Below are positions 1-7,450 of a stretch of 32,916 nucleotides of DNA, one piece after another. The notes below the pieces were generated by a model. That model saw nothing but the letters and a program-made list of their open reading frames with translations, made no database searches and had not been told where the DNA came from. Made by a program: the position numbers and the translations under genes. This stretch comes from DASZPL01 sp035550315. Its GTDB lineage: Bacteria > Actinomycetota > Actinomycetes > JAFAQI01. The stretch covers positions 1-32,916 of the forward strand of contig DASZPL010000037.1 in the NCBI GenBank assembly GCA_035550315.1. The letters run 5' to 3'. The stretch's first letter is position 1; each line of letters opens with the position of its first letter.

Positions 1-1
1 C

Positions 2-133
2 AAGGGCAAGCCCAAGCGTCCGGTATTGATCCAGTGGGCCTGGATATGCCGGGTGCCCTCCGAGTGGCTGATCGATGGTCATTTCTCGGACCCGACGAGC
101 CCTGGCAGCGCGTCTTCAGTTACCAACGGGTAA
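2..133 (+). CDS. possible C-terminal end of an upstream gene (partial)
   Basis: The frame starting at base 2 is open to a TAA at 131-133 (43 codons) and has a high share of G or C in third position (about three quarters), as expected for a coding end in this genome. The tail is basic then Ser/Pro/Thr rich (begins KGKPKRPVLIQW). I do not recognise the family, and so short a fragment cannot be assigned a function. The other forward frames look less coding-like. The stop overlaps the first operator-like palindrome before the acyl-CoA dehydrogenase gene. It could also be non-coding. Confidence 0.3.
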   Translation, partial: KGKPKRPVLIQWAWICRVPSEWLIDGHFSDPTSPGSASSVTNG

Positions 134-158
134 CCTGCTCGTTGTTACTGGTGGGTAG
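120..158. promoter_or_regulatory. two tandem operator-like palindromes upstream of fadE5
   Basis: Bases 120-133 read TTACC-AACG-GGTAA, a perfect 5-4-5 inverted repeat. Bases 145-158 read TTACT-GGTG-GGTAG, the same layout with degenerate ends. The two starts are 25 bp apart and the pair lies 65-103 bp before the acyl-CoA dehydrogenase start. Short palindromes of this type in front of actinobacterial fatty-acid degradation genes are commonly bound by TetR-type repressors. No regulator gene is in the window, so the binding protein is unknown. Confidence 0.45.
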
Positions 159-222
159 CCGCACCGGCGCCCAACCGAGACCGGCGCCCACGGCGGTGCC
201 GCCCGGCGTGCGGAGAGTGAGC

Positions 223-2058
223 ATGGGCCACTACAAGGCAAACGTCCGCGACCTCGAGTTCAACCTGTTCGAGGTCCTCGACCGAGGTGCCGTCCTCGGC
301 GCCGGACCGTACGCCGACCTCGACGTGGACACCGCGAAGAGCCTGCTCGAGGAGATGCGGCACCTGGCCGAGGGGCCGCTCGCCGAGTCGTTCGCCGACG
401 CCGACCGCAACCCGCCGCTGTTTGATCCCGACGCCCACACCGTGACCTTGCCGGAGTCGTTCAAGGCGTCCTACCGCACCTTCCTCGAGGGCGGCTGGGA
501 CCGGATCGCGCTGGACCAGGAGCTCGGCGGTCCTGGCCTGCCGCCGTCCGTCGCCTGGGCGGTCAACGAGATGGTCCTCGGCGCCAACCCGGCGATCCAC
601 ATGTACGCCAGCGGCCCGGCGTTCGCCGGCATCCTGCACCGGCTCGGTAACGAGACGCAGCGGCGGATCGCCGAGCTGATGATCGAGCGGCACTGGGGCG
701 CCACCATGGTCCTCACCGAGCCGGACGCCGGCTCCGACGTCGGCGCCGGCCGCACGAAAGCGACCGAGCAGGCCGACGGTTCGTGGCACATCGAGGGCGT
801 CAAGCGGTTCATCACCAGCGCCGAGTGGGACGTGCCCGACAACATCATTCACCTGGTGCTCGCCCGGCCGGTCGGCGCCGGCCCCGGCACCAAGGGGCTG
901 TCACTGTTCGTCGTACCGAAGTTCCACGTCGACGTGGCGACCGGCGAGCTCGGCGAGCGCAACGGGGTGTTCGTCACCAACGTCGAGAAGAAGATGGGGC
1001 TGAAGGTCTCCGCCACCTGCGAGCTGACGTTCGGCGAGGGCGGCACCCCGGCAGTCGGTTGGCTGGTCGGCGACGTGCACGACGGCATTGCGCAGATGTT
1101 CGAGGTCATCGAGATGGCCCGGATGATGGTCGGCACCAAGGCGATCGCGACGCTGTCGACGGGCTACCTCAACGCCCTCGACTACGCCAAGGCGCGGGTG
1201 CAGGGCGCGGACCTGCGCGAGATGCTCGACAAGACCGCCCCGCGCGTCACCATCACGCACCATCCGGACGTCCGGCGGGCGCTGCTGCTCCAAAAGGCCT
1301 ACGTCGAAGGAATGCGCGCGCTCGTGCTGTTCACCGCTAGCCAGCAGGACGCGGTCGCCATCGCGGCGGCGGCCGGCGAGAGCAACGACGACGCCGCGCG
1401 GCTCAACGATCTGCTGCTTCCGATCGTCAAGGGCTTCGGGTCCGAGCGCTCCTACGAGCTGCTCGGGTCCCAGTCGCTGCAGACGCTCGGCGGCTCCGGG
1501 TTCCTGCAGGACTATCCGATCGAGCAGTACATCCGCGACGCGAAGATCGACACGCTCTACGAAGGCACCACGGCCATCCAGGGCATGGACCTGTTCTTCC
1601 GCAAGATCGTGCGCGACCAGGGCGCGGCGCTGACCAACCTGGTCGAGCAGATCCGCGAGTTCGTCGACTCGGAGGCCGGCAACGGGCAGCTGAAGAACGA
1701 GCGGTTGCTGCTGGGCGCGGCACTGGGCGACGTGCAGGGCATGGTCGAGTCGATGGTCGGCTACCTCACCGCTTCCGCCGAGGACAGTGCCAGCGTCTAC
1801 AAGGTCGGTCTCAACACCACCCGGCTGCTGCTCGCGCTCGGCGACGTCGTCGTCGGATGGCTGCTGCTGCGGCAGGCGCAGGTTGCGCTGGACGCGCTGG
1901 TTGCCGGCCCGAGCGAACGCGACCACGACTTCTACACCGGCAAGGTGACGGCGGCGAAGTTCTTCGCGCAGACCCGGTTGCCGTTGCTCGCGGCCGAACG
2001 CCGGATCGTGGAGGACACCGACCTCGAGATCATGGAGATCCCCGAAGCCGCGTTCTGA
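223..2058 (+). CDS. fadE5: acyl-CoA dehydrogenase, FadE5 type
   Basis: This is an FAD-dependent acyl-CoA dehydrogenase that introduces the alpha,beta double bond in the first step of beta-oxidation. The start at 223 gives MGHYKANVRDLEFNLFEV, the typical FadE5 beginning, and has GGAGAG at 212-217. The frame is open further upstream to 34, but that extension has no family character. The product is 611 residues, the same length I recall for mycobacterial FadE5. It has the ACAD signature (LTEPDAGSD), a Gly-rich LGGSGFLQDYP segment and LYEGTTAIQGMD, whose Glu447 matches the catalytic base position of FadE5. The C-terminal extension after about 500 is characteristic of this long ACAD subgroup. FadE5 is known for broad chain-length use; substrate here is inferred. 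Nearby bkd genes suggest a lipid / branched-chain catabolic neighbourhood. Two palindromes upstream suggest repression by a TetR-like protein. Confidence 0.93.
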   Translation: MGHYKANVRDLEFNLFEVLDRGAVLGAGPYADLDVDTAKSLLEEMRHLAEGPLAESFADADRNPPLFDPDAHTVTLPESFKASYRTFLEGGWDRIALDQELGGPGLPPSVAWAVNEMVLGANPAIHMYASGPAFAGILHRLGNETQRRIAELMIERHWGATMVLTEPDAGSDVGAGRTKATEQADGSWHIEGVKRFITSAEWDVPDNIIHLVLARPVGAGPGTKGLSLFVVPKFHVDVATGELGERNGVFVTNVEKKMGLKVSATCELTFGEGGTPAVGWLVGDVHDGIAQMFEVIEMARMMVGTKAIATLSTGYLNALDYAKARVQGADLREMLDKTAPRVTITHHPDVRRALLLQKAYVEGMRALVLFTASQQDAVAIAAAAGESNDDAARLNDLLLPIVKGFGSERSYELLGSQSLQTLGGSGFLQDYPIEQYIRDAKIDTLYEGTTAIQGMDLFFRKIVRDQGAALTNLVEQIREFVDSEAGNGQLKNERLLLGAALGDVQGMVESMVGYLTASAEDSASVYKVGLNTTRLLLALGDVVVGWLLLRQAQVALDALVAGPSERDHDFYTGKVTAAKFFAQTRLPLLAAERRIVEDTDLEIMEIPEAAF

Positions 2059-2080
2059 GTCCGGCCAAACCGGCCGGACT
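2058..2080 (+). terminator. hairpin after fadE5
   Basis: Arms AGTCCGGCC (2058-2066) and GGCCGGACT (2072-2080) form a perfect 9-bp stem with a 5-nt loop, beginning at the last base of the fadE5 stop codon. There is no good T-run after it, so it is either a T-poor actinobacterial terminator or an mRNA-stabilising hairpin. Confidence 0.55.
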
Positions 2081-2172
2081 GTTAGTCGCGTCACGGTTCG
2101 CGACAGCGGCGCGAGGGTACTTCTCTGGCAACGACCGGCGACCGGCCGGTGCGACCGCAGGAGTGATCTTCG

Positions 2173-2418
2173 ATGGGTATCGGCGTCAGTGTTTTCCTGA
2201 TCGCAGTAGGTGCAGTGCTCGCCTTCGCGGTCAACGCCACCGTCTCTGGTGTCGACCTCGTCACCATCGGCGCGATCCTCATGGGCGTCGGTGCCCTGGG
2301 GCTGCTCGTGACCTTGCTGATCTTCGCGCCGCGGCAACGCGCCGCGCGTGGCGAAGTCGTCGAGCACCGGGTCTACGACCGCACCACCCCGCCGCCCACC
2401 TACAGCGACCGCTACTGA
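2173..2418 (+). CDS. DUF6458 family small membrane protein
   Basis: An 81-residue protein with two hydrophobic segments (about residues 3-23 and 29-51) joined by a short turn containing NATVSGVD, followed by a basic stretch (RQRAAR) and a polar tail ending TPPPTYSDRY. This layout and the opening MGIGVSVFLIAVGAVLAFAV match the actinobacterial DUF6458 family, which has no known function. AGGAG at 2159-2163 precedes ATG by nine bases. It is a single gene between the fadE5 hairpin and the convergent bkdC, whose stop lies only 7 bp away. Function unknown. Confidence 0.85.
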   Translation: MGIGVSVFLIAVGAVLAFAVNATVSGVDLVTIGAILMGVGALGLLVTLLIFAPRQRAARGEVVEHRVYDRTTPPPTYSDRY

Positions 2419-2425
2419 TCGGCTG

Positions 2426-3796
2426 CTAGGTCCAGTCGACCAACCGCCAAGGGTCGGCGAGCGCGCCGGCCACCGCGGCGAGAAACTCGCTCCCTAGCTG
2501 CCCGTCGATCATTCGATGATCGAACGACAGTCCTAGTTGGGTCACCTTCCGGATCGCGATCCGGCCCTCGTGCACCCACGGGGTGTCGCGGATCGCCCCG
2601 AAGCACAGGATCGCGGCCTCGCCGGGGTTGAGGATCGGCGTGCCGGTGTCGACACCGAAGACACCCACGTTGGTGATGGTGATCGTGCCGCCGGCCATGT
2701 CGGCCGGTGCCGTCCGTCCGGACCGCGCGGTCGCCACCAACGCGTCGAGTGCGCGTGCCAGGTCGGGCAACGCCAGCGCACCCGCGTCCTTGATGTTCGG
2801 CACGATGAGGCCGCGAGGAGTGGCCGCCGCGATCCCCAGGTTGACGTAGCCCTTCACCACGATCTCTTGTGCCGACTCGTCCCAACTGGCATTGATCAGC
2901 GGATGGCGTTGCACCGCTCGCAGCAGGGCGCGGGCCACCAGCAGTAGCGGCGAGACCTTGCTGTCGGCGAAGTCGGGGTGCGTCCGCAGTCGGTCGACCA
3001 GCTCCATCGTCGGCGTCACGTCGACGGTGACGAACTCCGTGACGTGCGGCGCGGTGAACGCGCTTTCCACCATCGCGGCCGCAGTGAGCTTGCGCACTCC
3101 CTTGATCGGGATCCGGTGCTCGCGGGTGGTGGCGTCGAAGTCGACCGCGGGCGCGACCCGAGCCGGCGGAGCGCTCGGCGATCCGACCGCCGCCTGCACG
3201 TCCGAACGGGTGATCGCGCCGTCCGGGCCGGTCCCGCCGACGAGGCGAAGGTCGACCCCGAGATCGCGGGCGAGCTTGCGTACCGGCGGCTTGGCCAAGA
3301 CGCGGACACCGCTCGACGGTGTTGCCGCGACCGCCGGCGCCGGCGCCGGCGTCGCCGGCTTGGCCTTGCGAGCACGGCGGGTGAGCCGGCCACGCTTCGG
3401 GCCGCTGCCGACCAGCACGCTGACCTTCTCCTCGGCAGCCCCGACATCCGGCGGCTCCGCCGGCATGCCGCCCAGTCGCGGCGCGGCCGGCACCAGGTCG
3501 CCGCCCTGGATCGGCGCGGGAGCCGCGACCGGTTCATCGGCCGCGCTGTCTAACTGCACGTCGAAGGTGATGATCGGAGTGCCGACGTCGACGGTTTCGC
3601 CGGCCTGGTGATGCAGCGCGGTGACGACTCCGGCGTACGGCGACGGGATCTCGACCGCGGCCTTGGCGGTCTCGACCTCGACGATCGGCTGGTTCAGCCG
3701 CACCTCGTCGCCCACCGCGACCAGCCAGTTGAGGATCTCGCCTTCGGTGAGACCCTCGCCCAGGTCGGGCAGCGCGAAGTCCTTGAACGCGGGCAT
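2426..3796 (-). CDS. bkdC: branched-chain 2-oxoacid dehydrogenase E2 (dihydrolipoamide acyltransferase)
   Basis: E2 core of a 2-oxoacid dehydrogenase complex; it accepts the acyl group from E1 on a swinging lipoyl arm and passes it to CoA in the cytoplasm. Starting at 3796 the protein has 456 residues: a lipoyl domain (about 5-80) with lipoyl-Lys45 in VEVETAKAAVE, a Pro/Ala-rich linker with a VLVGSG segment, a peripheral-subunit-binding domain (about 167-203, KPPVRKLARDLGVDL), a second linker, and an acyltransferase domain ending with DHRMIDG (426-432) that carries the catalytic His427. The ETAK lipoylation context is usual for Bkd-type E2. The start codon overlaps the E1-beta stop as TGATG. 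The frame stays open upstream inside bkdB, but that part is shadow. No E3 (lipoamide dehydrogenase) is nearby, so it must be supplied from elsewhere. A pyruvate-specific role is less likely but not excluded. Confidence 0.93.
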   Translation of the reverse strand: MPAFKDFALPDLGEGLTEGEILNWLVAVGDEVRLNQPIVEVETAKAAVEIPSPYAGVVTALHHQAGETVDVGTPIITFDVQLDSAADEPVAAPAPIQGGDLVPAAPRLGGMPAEPPDVGAAEEKVSVLVGSGPKRGRLTRRARKAKPATPAPAPAVAATPSSGVRVLAKPPVRKLARDLGVDLRLVGGTGPDGAITRSDVQAAVGSPSAPPARVAPAVDFDATTREHRIPIKGVRKLTAAAMVESAFTAPHVTEFVTVDVTPTMELVDRLRTHPDFADSKVSPLLLVARALLRAVQRHPLINASWDESAQEIVVKGYVNLGIAAATPRGLIVPNIKDAGALALPDLARALDALVATARSGRTAPADMAGGTITITNVGVFGVDTGTPILNPGEAAILCFGAIRDTPWVHEGRIAIRKVTQLGLSFDHRMIDGQLGSEFLAAVAGALADPWRLVDWT

Positions 3797-4770
3797 CAGA
3801 ACTCGAAGGACCGGTCGACCGCGTCGAGCACCCGGTCGAGGTCGGGCAGATAGTCCTCCTCCAGCCGCGCCGGCGGGTACGGCGTGGAGTAGCCGCCGAC
3901 CCGCAGGACCGGAGCTTCCAACGAGTAGAAGCAGCGCTCGGTGACCCGCGCGGCGACTTCGGCGGCCAGCGAGGCGAAGACCGGCGCCTCGGCCACCACC
4001 ACCGCGTGCTGCGTCTTGCGCACGGACGCGAAGACCGTGTCCCAGTCGATCGGCGACAACGCGCGCAGGTCGACGACCTCGATGCTGCGCCCGTCGCTCT
4101 CGGCCGCGGCGGCCGCTTCGAGGCAGGTGCGGACACTCGGCCCGTAGCTCAGCAGTGTGGCGTCGCTGCCCTCCCGCGCGACCCGCGCCTGCCACAGCGG
4201 CAGCGGCGCGGCGTCGGTGTCGACCTCCGCCTTGTCCCAGTACCGCCGCTTCGGCTCGAAGAAGATCGCCGGGTCGTCGGCGGCGACCGCCTGCTGGACC
4301 ATCGAGTAGCCGTCGGCGGGGTTGGAGCAGGTCACGACCTTCAGACCCGGCGTGTGCGCGAAGTAGGTCTCCGGTGACTCGCTGTGGTGCTCGACCGCAC
4401 CGATCCCGCCGCCGTACGGGATCCGGATGGTGATCGGGAGCCGCACGTGGCCGGCGGAGCGGTAGTGCATCTTCGCCACCTGGCTAACGATCTGGTCGAA
4501 GCCCGGGAAGACGAAGCCGTCGAACTGGATCTCACACACCGGGCGGAAGCCACGGATCGCCATGCCGACCGCGGTGCCGATGATGCCGGACTCGGCCAGC
4601 GGCGTGTCGATGATGCGGTCCTCGCCGAAGTCCTTCTGCAATCCGTCGGTGACCCGAAAGACGCCGCCCAGCCGGCCGACGTCTTCGCCCATGATGACGA
4701 CTTTCGGGTCGGCCTCGAGCGCCTTGCGGAGTCCCTCGTTCAAGGCCTTGGCCAGGGTCAGCGTCGGCAT
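3796..4770 (-). CDS. bkdB: branched-chain 2-oxoacid dehydrogenase E1 component, beta subunit
   Basis: A 324-residue transketolase-type E1-beta subunit. With the alpha subunit it forms the thiamine-diphosphate enzyme that decarboxylates branched 2-oxoacids (from Leu, Ile, Val). Recognisable blocks are the N-terminal ALNEGLRKAL, MGEDVGRLGGVFRVTDGLQ, RIIDTPLAESGIIGTAVG, the FPGFDQIVSQVAKMHYRS stretch and PYGGGIGAVEHHSES. The C-terminal half carries the transketolase C domain with VVDLRALSPIDWDTV. Length matches the E1-beta family (about 325-350). The start codon overlaps the bkdA stop (TGATG), and its own stop overlaps the bkdC start in the same way, so the three subunits are probably translated in stoichiometric coupling. 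Confidence 0.93.
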   Translation of the reverse strand: MPTLTLAKALNEGLRKALEADPKVVIMGEDVGRLGGVFRVTDGLQKDFGEDRIIDTPLAESGIIGTAVGMAIRGFRPVCEIQFDGFVFPGFDQIVSQVAKMHYRSAGHVRLPITIRIPYGGGIGAVEHHSESPETYFAHTPGLKVVTCSNPADGYSMVQQAVAADDPAIFFEPKRRYWDKAEVDTDAAPLPLWQARVAREGSDATLLSYGPSVRTCLEAAAAAESDGRSIEVVDLRALSPIDWDTVFASVRKTQHAVVVAEAPVFASLAAEVAARVTERCFYSLEAPVLRVGGYSTPYPPARLEEDYLPDLDRVLDAVDRSFEF

Positions 4771-5912
4771 CAGACCTCCGCCTCCTCGAACGACGCCAGG
4801 TAGGCCGCCATCTGCTCCCGCTCCTCATCGAGCAGCGACGAGCCGCCGGCGTACACGTGGTCGAACAGTCGCAGCGGCGGCGGATCTGGCATCTCGAGGC
4901 AGGCCTTGCGGACGTGGGCGGCGAGTGCGTCGGCGTCGGCTTCGACCTCGGCGAAGAACGCGGAGTCTGCGCCGCCGCCTCTCGACAGGTACGCCTTGAC
5001 CCGCTCGATCGGGTCCTTCAGCTTCCAGATCTCGAGCTCGGCCGCCAGCCGGTAACGCGTCGGGTCGTCCGAGGTGGTGTGCGGCCCCATCCGGTAGGTG
5101 TAGGCCTCGATCAGCGTCGGCCCGCTTCCCTCTCTCGCCCGGGCCAGTGCGGCCCGCGCCACCGCAAGCACCGCCAGCACGTCGTTGCCGTCGACGCGCA
5201 CGCCCGGGAATCCGAAGCCTTGGGCACGGCGGTAGAGCGGGATCCGGCTCTGCCGCTCGAGCGGCTCCGAGATCGCCCACTGATTGTTCTGGCAGAAGAA
5301 CACCACCGGCGCGTTGAACACGCTCGCCCAGACGAACGACTCGTTCACGTCGCCCTGGCTCGACGCGCCGTCGCCGAAGAACGCCATCGCCGCACCGTCG
5401 CCGCCATCGCGTTGCAGGCCCATGGCATAGCCGGTGGCGTGCAACGCCTGCGCGCCGATCACGATCGTGTACAGCTGGAAGTTGTGTTCGCGGGGGTCCC
5501 AGCCGCCTTGGCTGGCGCCGCGATACAACCCGAGCAACGTCACGGGATCGACGCCCTTGCAATACGCGACGCCGTGCTCGCGATAGGTGGGAAACGCGAA
5601 GTCGTTGTCGGTCAGCGCCCGGCCGGCACCGACCTGCGCGGCCTCCTGCCCCAGCAGGCTGGCCCACAAGCCGAGCTCGCCCTGCCGTTGCAGCGCCATC
5701 GCCTCGGTGTCGACGCGGCGGACCAGCACCAGGTCGCGGTAGAGGTCACGGATCTCCGCGTCACTGATGTCGAGGGAGTACTCAGGGTGTTCGATCCGCA
5801 CGCCTTCCGGGGTCAACAACTGAACGAAGTCAGGTCCCTCGGAGGGAGGTACGGCGGGAAGGGCCGAGGCGACCTCGGCGGCGGTCGGGGTGACCGATGA
5901 CGCGTCCGGCAT
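4770..5912 (-). CDS. bkdA: branched-chain 2-oxoacid dehydrogenase E1 component, alpha subunit
   Basis: The alpha subunit of the thiamine-diphosphate-dependent E1. The ThDP motif runs from GDG at 180-182 (GDGASSQGDVNESFVWAS) to NN at 209-210. RREHNF-like and SEPLERQSRI loops follow, and YRMGPHTTSDDPTRYR is the typical phosphorylation-loop region of the family. I choose ATG at 5912 (380 residues, MPDASSVTP) because GAGGAG lies at 5918-5923 with five bases of spacing. The frame extends to GTG 6008, but that adds only a low-complexity stretch. This is the first gene of bkdABC. Divergent nfeD lies across a 182-bp spacer. Many bkd operons are controlled by an adjacent Lrp/AsnC activator; none is visible here. 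Confidence 0.92.
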   Translation of the reverse strand: MPDASSVTPTAAEVASALPAVPPSEGPDFVQLLTPEGVRIEHPEYSLDISDAEIRDLYRDLVLVRRVDTEAMALQRQGELGLWASLLGQEAAQVGAGRALTDNDFAFPTYREHGVAYCKGVDPVTLLGLYRGASQGGWDPREHNFQLYTIVIGAQALHATGYAMGLQRDGGDGAAMAFFGDGASSQGDVNESFVWASVFNAPVVFFCQNNQWAISEPLERQSRIPLYRRAQGFGFPGVRVDGNDVLAVLAVARAALARAREGSGPTLIEAYTYRMGPHTTSDDPTRYRLAAELEIWKLKDPIERVKAYLSRGGGADSAFFAEVEADADALAAHVRKACLEMPDPPPLRLFDHVYAGGSSLLDEEREQMAAYLASFEEAEV

Positions 5913-5917
5913 GCACG

Positions 5918-5923
5918 CTCCTC
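5918..5923 (-). promoter_or_regulatory. strong ribosome binding site deciding the bkdA start
   Basis: On the minus strand GAGGAG ends five bases before ATG 5912. It supports the shorter bkdA product over the in-frame GTG at 6008. Confidence 0.7.
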
Positions 5924-6082
5924 GTCGTCTCACCGCTGCGTCCGGGGTCGCCAGTCGCATCGGCGCGAAGCCGGCGGCCGCAGCGGGTAACGCCTCGGCC
6001 GTCGTCACGGTGCCTATGGCGCCGCATAGCCATCATCACAGACCAGCCTCCGGCTGACCATGCTTTGGCGGGCTGGCCGATC

Positions 6083-6097
6083 TAATCTTCGGGGGTG
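6083..6097 (+). promoter_or_regulatory. leaderless promoter of the NfeD gene
   Basis: TAATCT at 6083-6088 fits the TANNNT -10 element of actinobacterial housekeeping promoters and is followed after exactly six bases by the GTG start codon at 6095. No Shine-Dalgarno sequence is present. Transcription is therefore predicted to begin at or next to the start codon. A convincing -35 element is not visible. Confidence 0.5.
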
Positions 6098-6544
6098 GAC
6101 GCCTGGGCGATCTGGCTGATCGCCGCCGGCTGCCTCGCGGTGGCGGAGATCCTGACGCTGACGCTGGTGCTCGGCCTGATCGCGGTCGGCGCCTTGATCG
6201 CGGGCGTGCTGGGTGCGATCGGCTTGCCGGTCGCCGGGCAGCTCGTGGTCTTCGCCGGTGTCGACGTCGCGTTGCTCGCGACGGTGCTGCCGATCGCGCG
6301 CCGGCATCGGCACATGCCGCCGGCGATGCGCAGTGGCACGGCCCGGTTGATCGGCGAACGCGCCACCGCGCTGACCGATGTCAACGCCGCCGGCGGGCAG
6401 GTGCGGATCGGCGGCGAGACCTGGTCCGCCCGGCCCTACAACGAGGGTCTGGTGATCGCCGCCGGTGCCCGGGTCGAAGTGATGGCGATCGACGGCGCGA
6501 CCGCCGTCGTACATCCGACCGAACTGCCGATCAGCGGCAGCTGA
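6095..6544 (+). CDS. NfeD-like membrane protein
   Basis: A 149-residue NfeD-family protein. N-terminal hydrophobic segments (about residues 4-24, 27-42 and 48-66) are followed by a basic junction (ARRHRHMPPAMRSG). A C-terminal OB-fold-like domain (about 80-145) contains GERATALTDV...GGQVRIGGETWSARPYNEGLVIAAGARVEVMAIDGATAVVHP, the usual NfeD C-terminal pattern. It begins with GTG and appears leaderless. NfeD proteins pair with SPFH-domain proteins in membrane microdomains, and the next gene, 14 bp on, is such a protein. The short form without a ClpP-like protease domain is the common partner type. The exact physiological role of the pair is not established. Confidence 0.88.
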   Translation: MDAWAIWLIAAGCLAVAEILTLTLVLGLIAVGALIAGVLGAIGLPVAGQLVVFAGVDVALLATVLPIARRHRHMPPAMRSGTARLIGERATALTDVNAAGGQVRIGGETWSARPYNEGLVIAAGARVEVMAIDGATAVVHPTELPISGS

Positions 6545-6558
6545 CGAGAGGCGGAACC

Positions 6559-7443
6559 GTGGCCGGCTACATCATCGCGATCATCGTGGTCGTCGTCGTG
6601 CTGGCGTTCCTGGCGCGGTCGGTGCGGATCGTGCCGCAGGCGCGGGCGGGCGTGATCGAGCGGCTGGGCCGCTATCACCGCACCGCCAACGCCGGGCTGA
6701 CGGTGCTGGTGCCCTTCTTCGACCGGATGCGGCCGCTGATCGACCTGCGGGAGCAGGTGGTCAGCTTCCAGCCGCAGCCGGTCATCACCGAGGACAACTT
6801 GGTGGTGAACATCGACACCGTCATCTACTTCACCGTGACCGATCCGCGCGCGGCGTCGTATGAGGTGGCGAACTTCCTGCAGGCGGTCGAGCAGCTGACC
6901 GTGACCACGCTGCGCAACGTGGTCGGCGGACTGGACCTGGAAGCGACGCTGACCAGCCGAGACCAGATCAACGGGCAGCTGCGCGGCGTGCTGGACGAGG
7001 CGACCGGCAAGTGGGGGATCCGGGTGAACCGGGTCGAGCTGAAGTCGATCGACCCGCCGTCGAGCGTGGTCGAGTCGATGGAGCAGCAGATGCGCGCTGA
7101 CCGCAGCAAGCGGGCGGCGATCCTGACCGCCGAAGGTGTCCGGCAGTCGCAGATCCTGACCGCGGAGGGCGAGAAGCAGGCCGCCATCCTCACCGCGCAA
7201 GGCGCGCGGGAGGCGGAGATCCTGCGGGCCGAGGGCCAGGCCAAGGCGATCGCGACGGTGTTCGAGGCGATCCACGCCGGCCAGCCGGACGCCGAGCTGC
7301 TCGCCTACCAGTACCTGCAGACGTTGCCGAAGATCGCCGAGGCCAACGGCTCGACCATGTGGGTCGTGCCCGGCGAGCTGACCTCCGCCCTGCAGACGTT
7401 CGCGAAGGGGTTCGGGAAGGAGTCGGACGCCGCCGGTAGTTAG
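6559..7443 (+). CDS. SPFH / band 7 (stomatin-like) membrane protein
   Basis: A 294-residue stomatin/QmcA-type protein. A single N-terminal membrane anchor (about 3-22) leads into the SPFH domain, with the family hallmarks VPQARAGVIERLGRYHR, GLTVLVPFFDRM and LREQVVSFQPQPVITEDN. A helical region follows (about 184-235) with three near-repeats of ILTAEG / ILTAQG, predicted to form a coiled coil for oligomerisation. The C-terminal block LAYQYLQTLPKIAE is typical of bacterial stomatins. The start is GTG with a purine-rich stretch (GAGAGGCGGA) just upstream. It is probably co-transcribed with nfeD, forming a membrane scaffold pair. The downstream MFS gene starts seven bases after its stop, so all three may be one transcript. 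Confidence 0.92.
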   Translation: MAGYIIAIIVVVVVLAFLARSVRIVPQARAGVIERLGRYHRTANAGLTVLVPFFDRMRPLIDLREQVVSFQPQPVITEDNLVVNIDTVIYFTVTDPRAASYEVANFLQAVEQLTVTTLRNVVGGLDLEATLTSRDQINGQLRGVLDEATGKWGIRVNRVELKSIDPPSSVVESMEQQMRADRSKRAAILTAEGVRQSQILTAEGEKQAAILTAQGAREAEILRAEGQAKAIATVFEAIHAGQPDAELLAYQYLQTLPKIAEANGSTMWVVPGELTSALQTFAKGFGKESDAAGS

Positions 7444-7450
7444 GGCTGGC

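Noticed and set aside
34..222. N-terminal extension of the acyl-CoA dehydrogenase
   Set aside because: The extension has no ribosome binding site and no similarity to FadE5, whose start (MGHYK) and length (611) are matched exactly from 223, and it contains two operator-like palindromes.
901..2367. Long minus-strand open frames opposite fadE5, and similar long shadows (8054-9976, 12291-14510, 14387-15916, 18805-20811, 27912-29858)
   Set aside because: They are opposite well-identified genes, are His/Arg/Asp-rich as expected for GC-rich antisense frames, and show no domain or start signals.
5913..6008. Longer bkdA from GTG 6008
   Set aside because: A good ribosome binding site serves ATG 5912, and the extra 32 residues are Ala/Arg-rich and not part of the family.
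6014..6029. CTATG-N6-CATAG inverted repeat before bkdA as an operator
   Set aside because: Only five-base arms and no second copy; may be chance in a 182-bp spacer. Not strong enough to list as a site.
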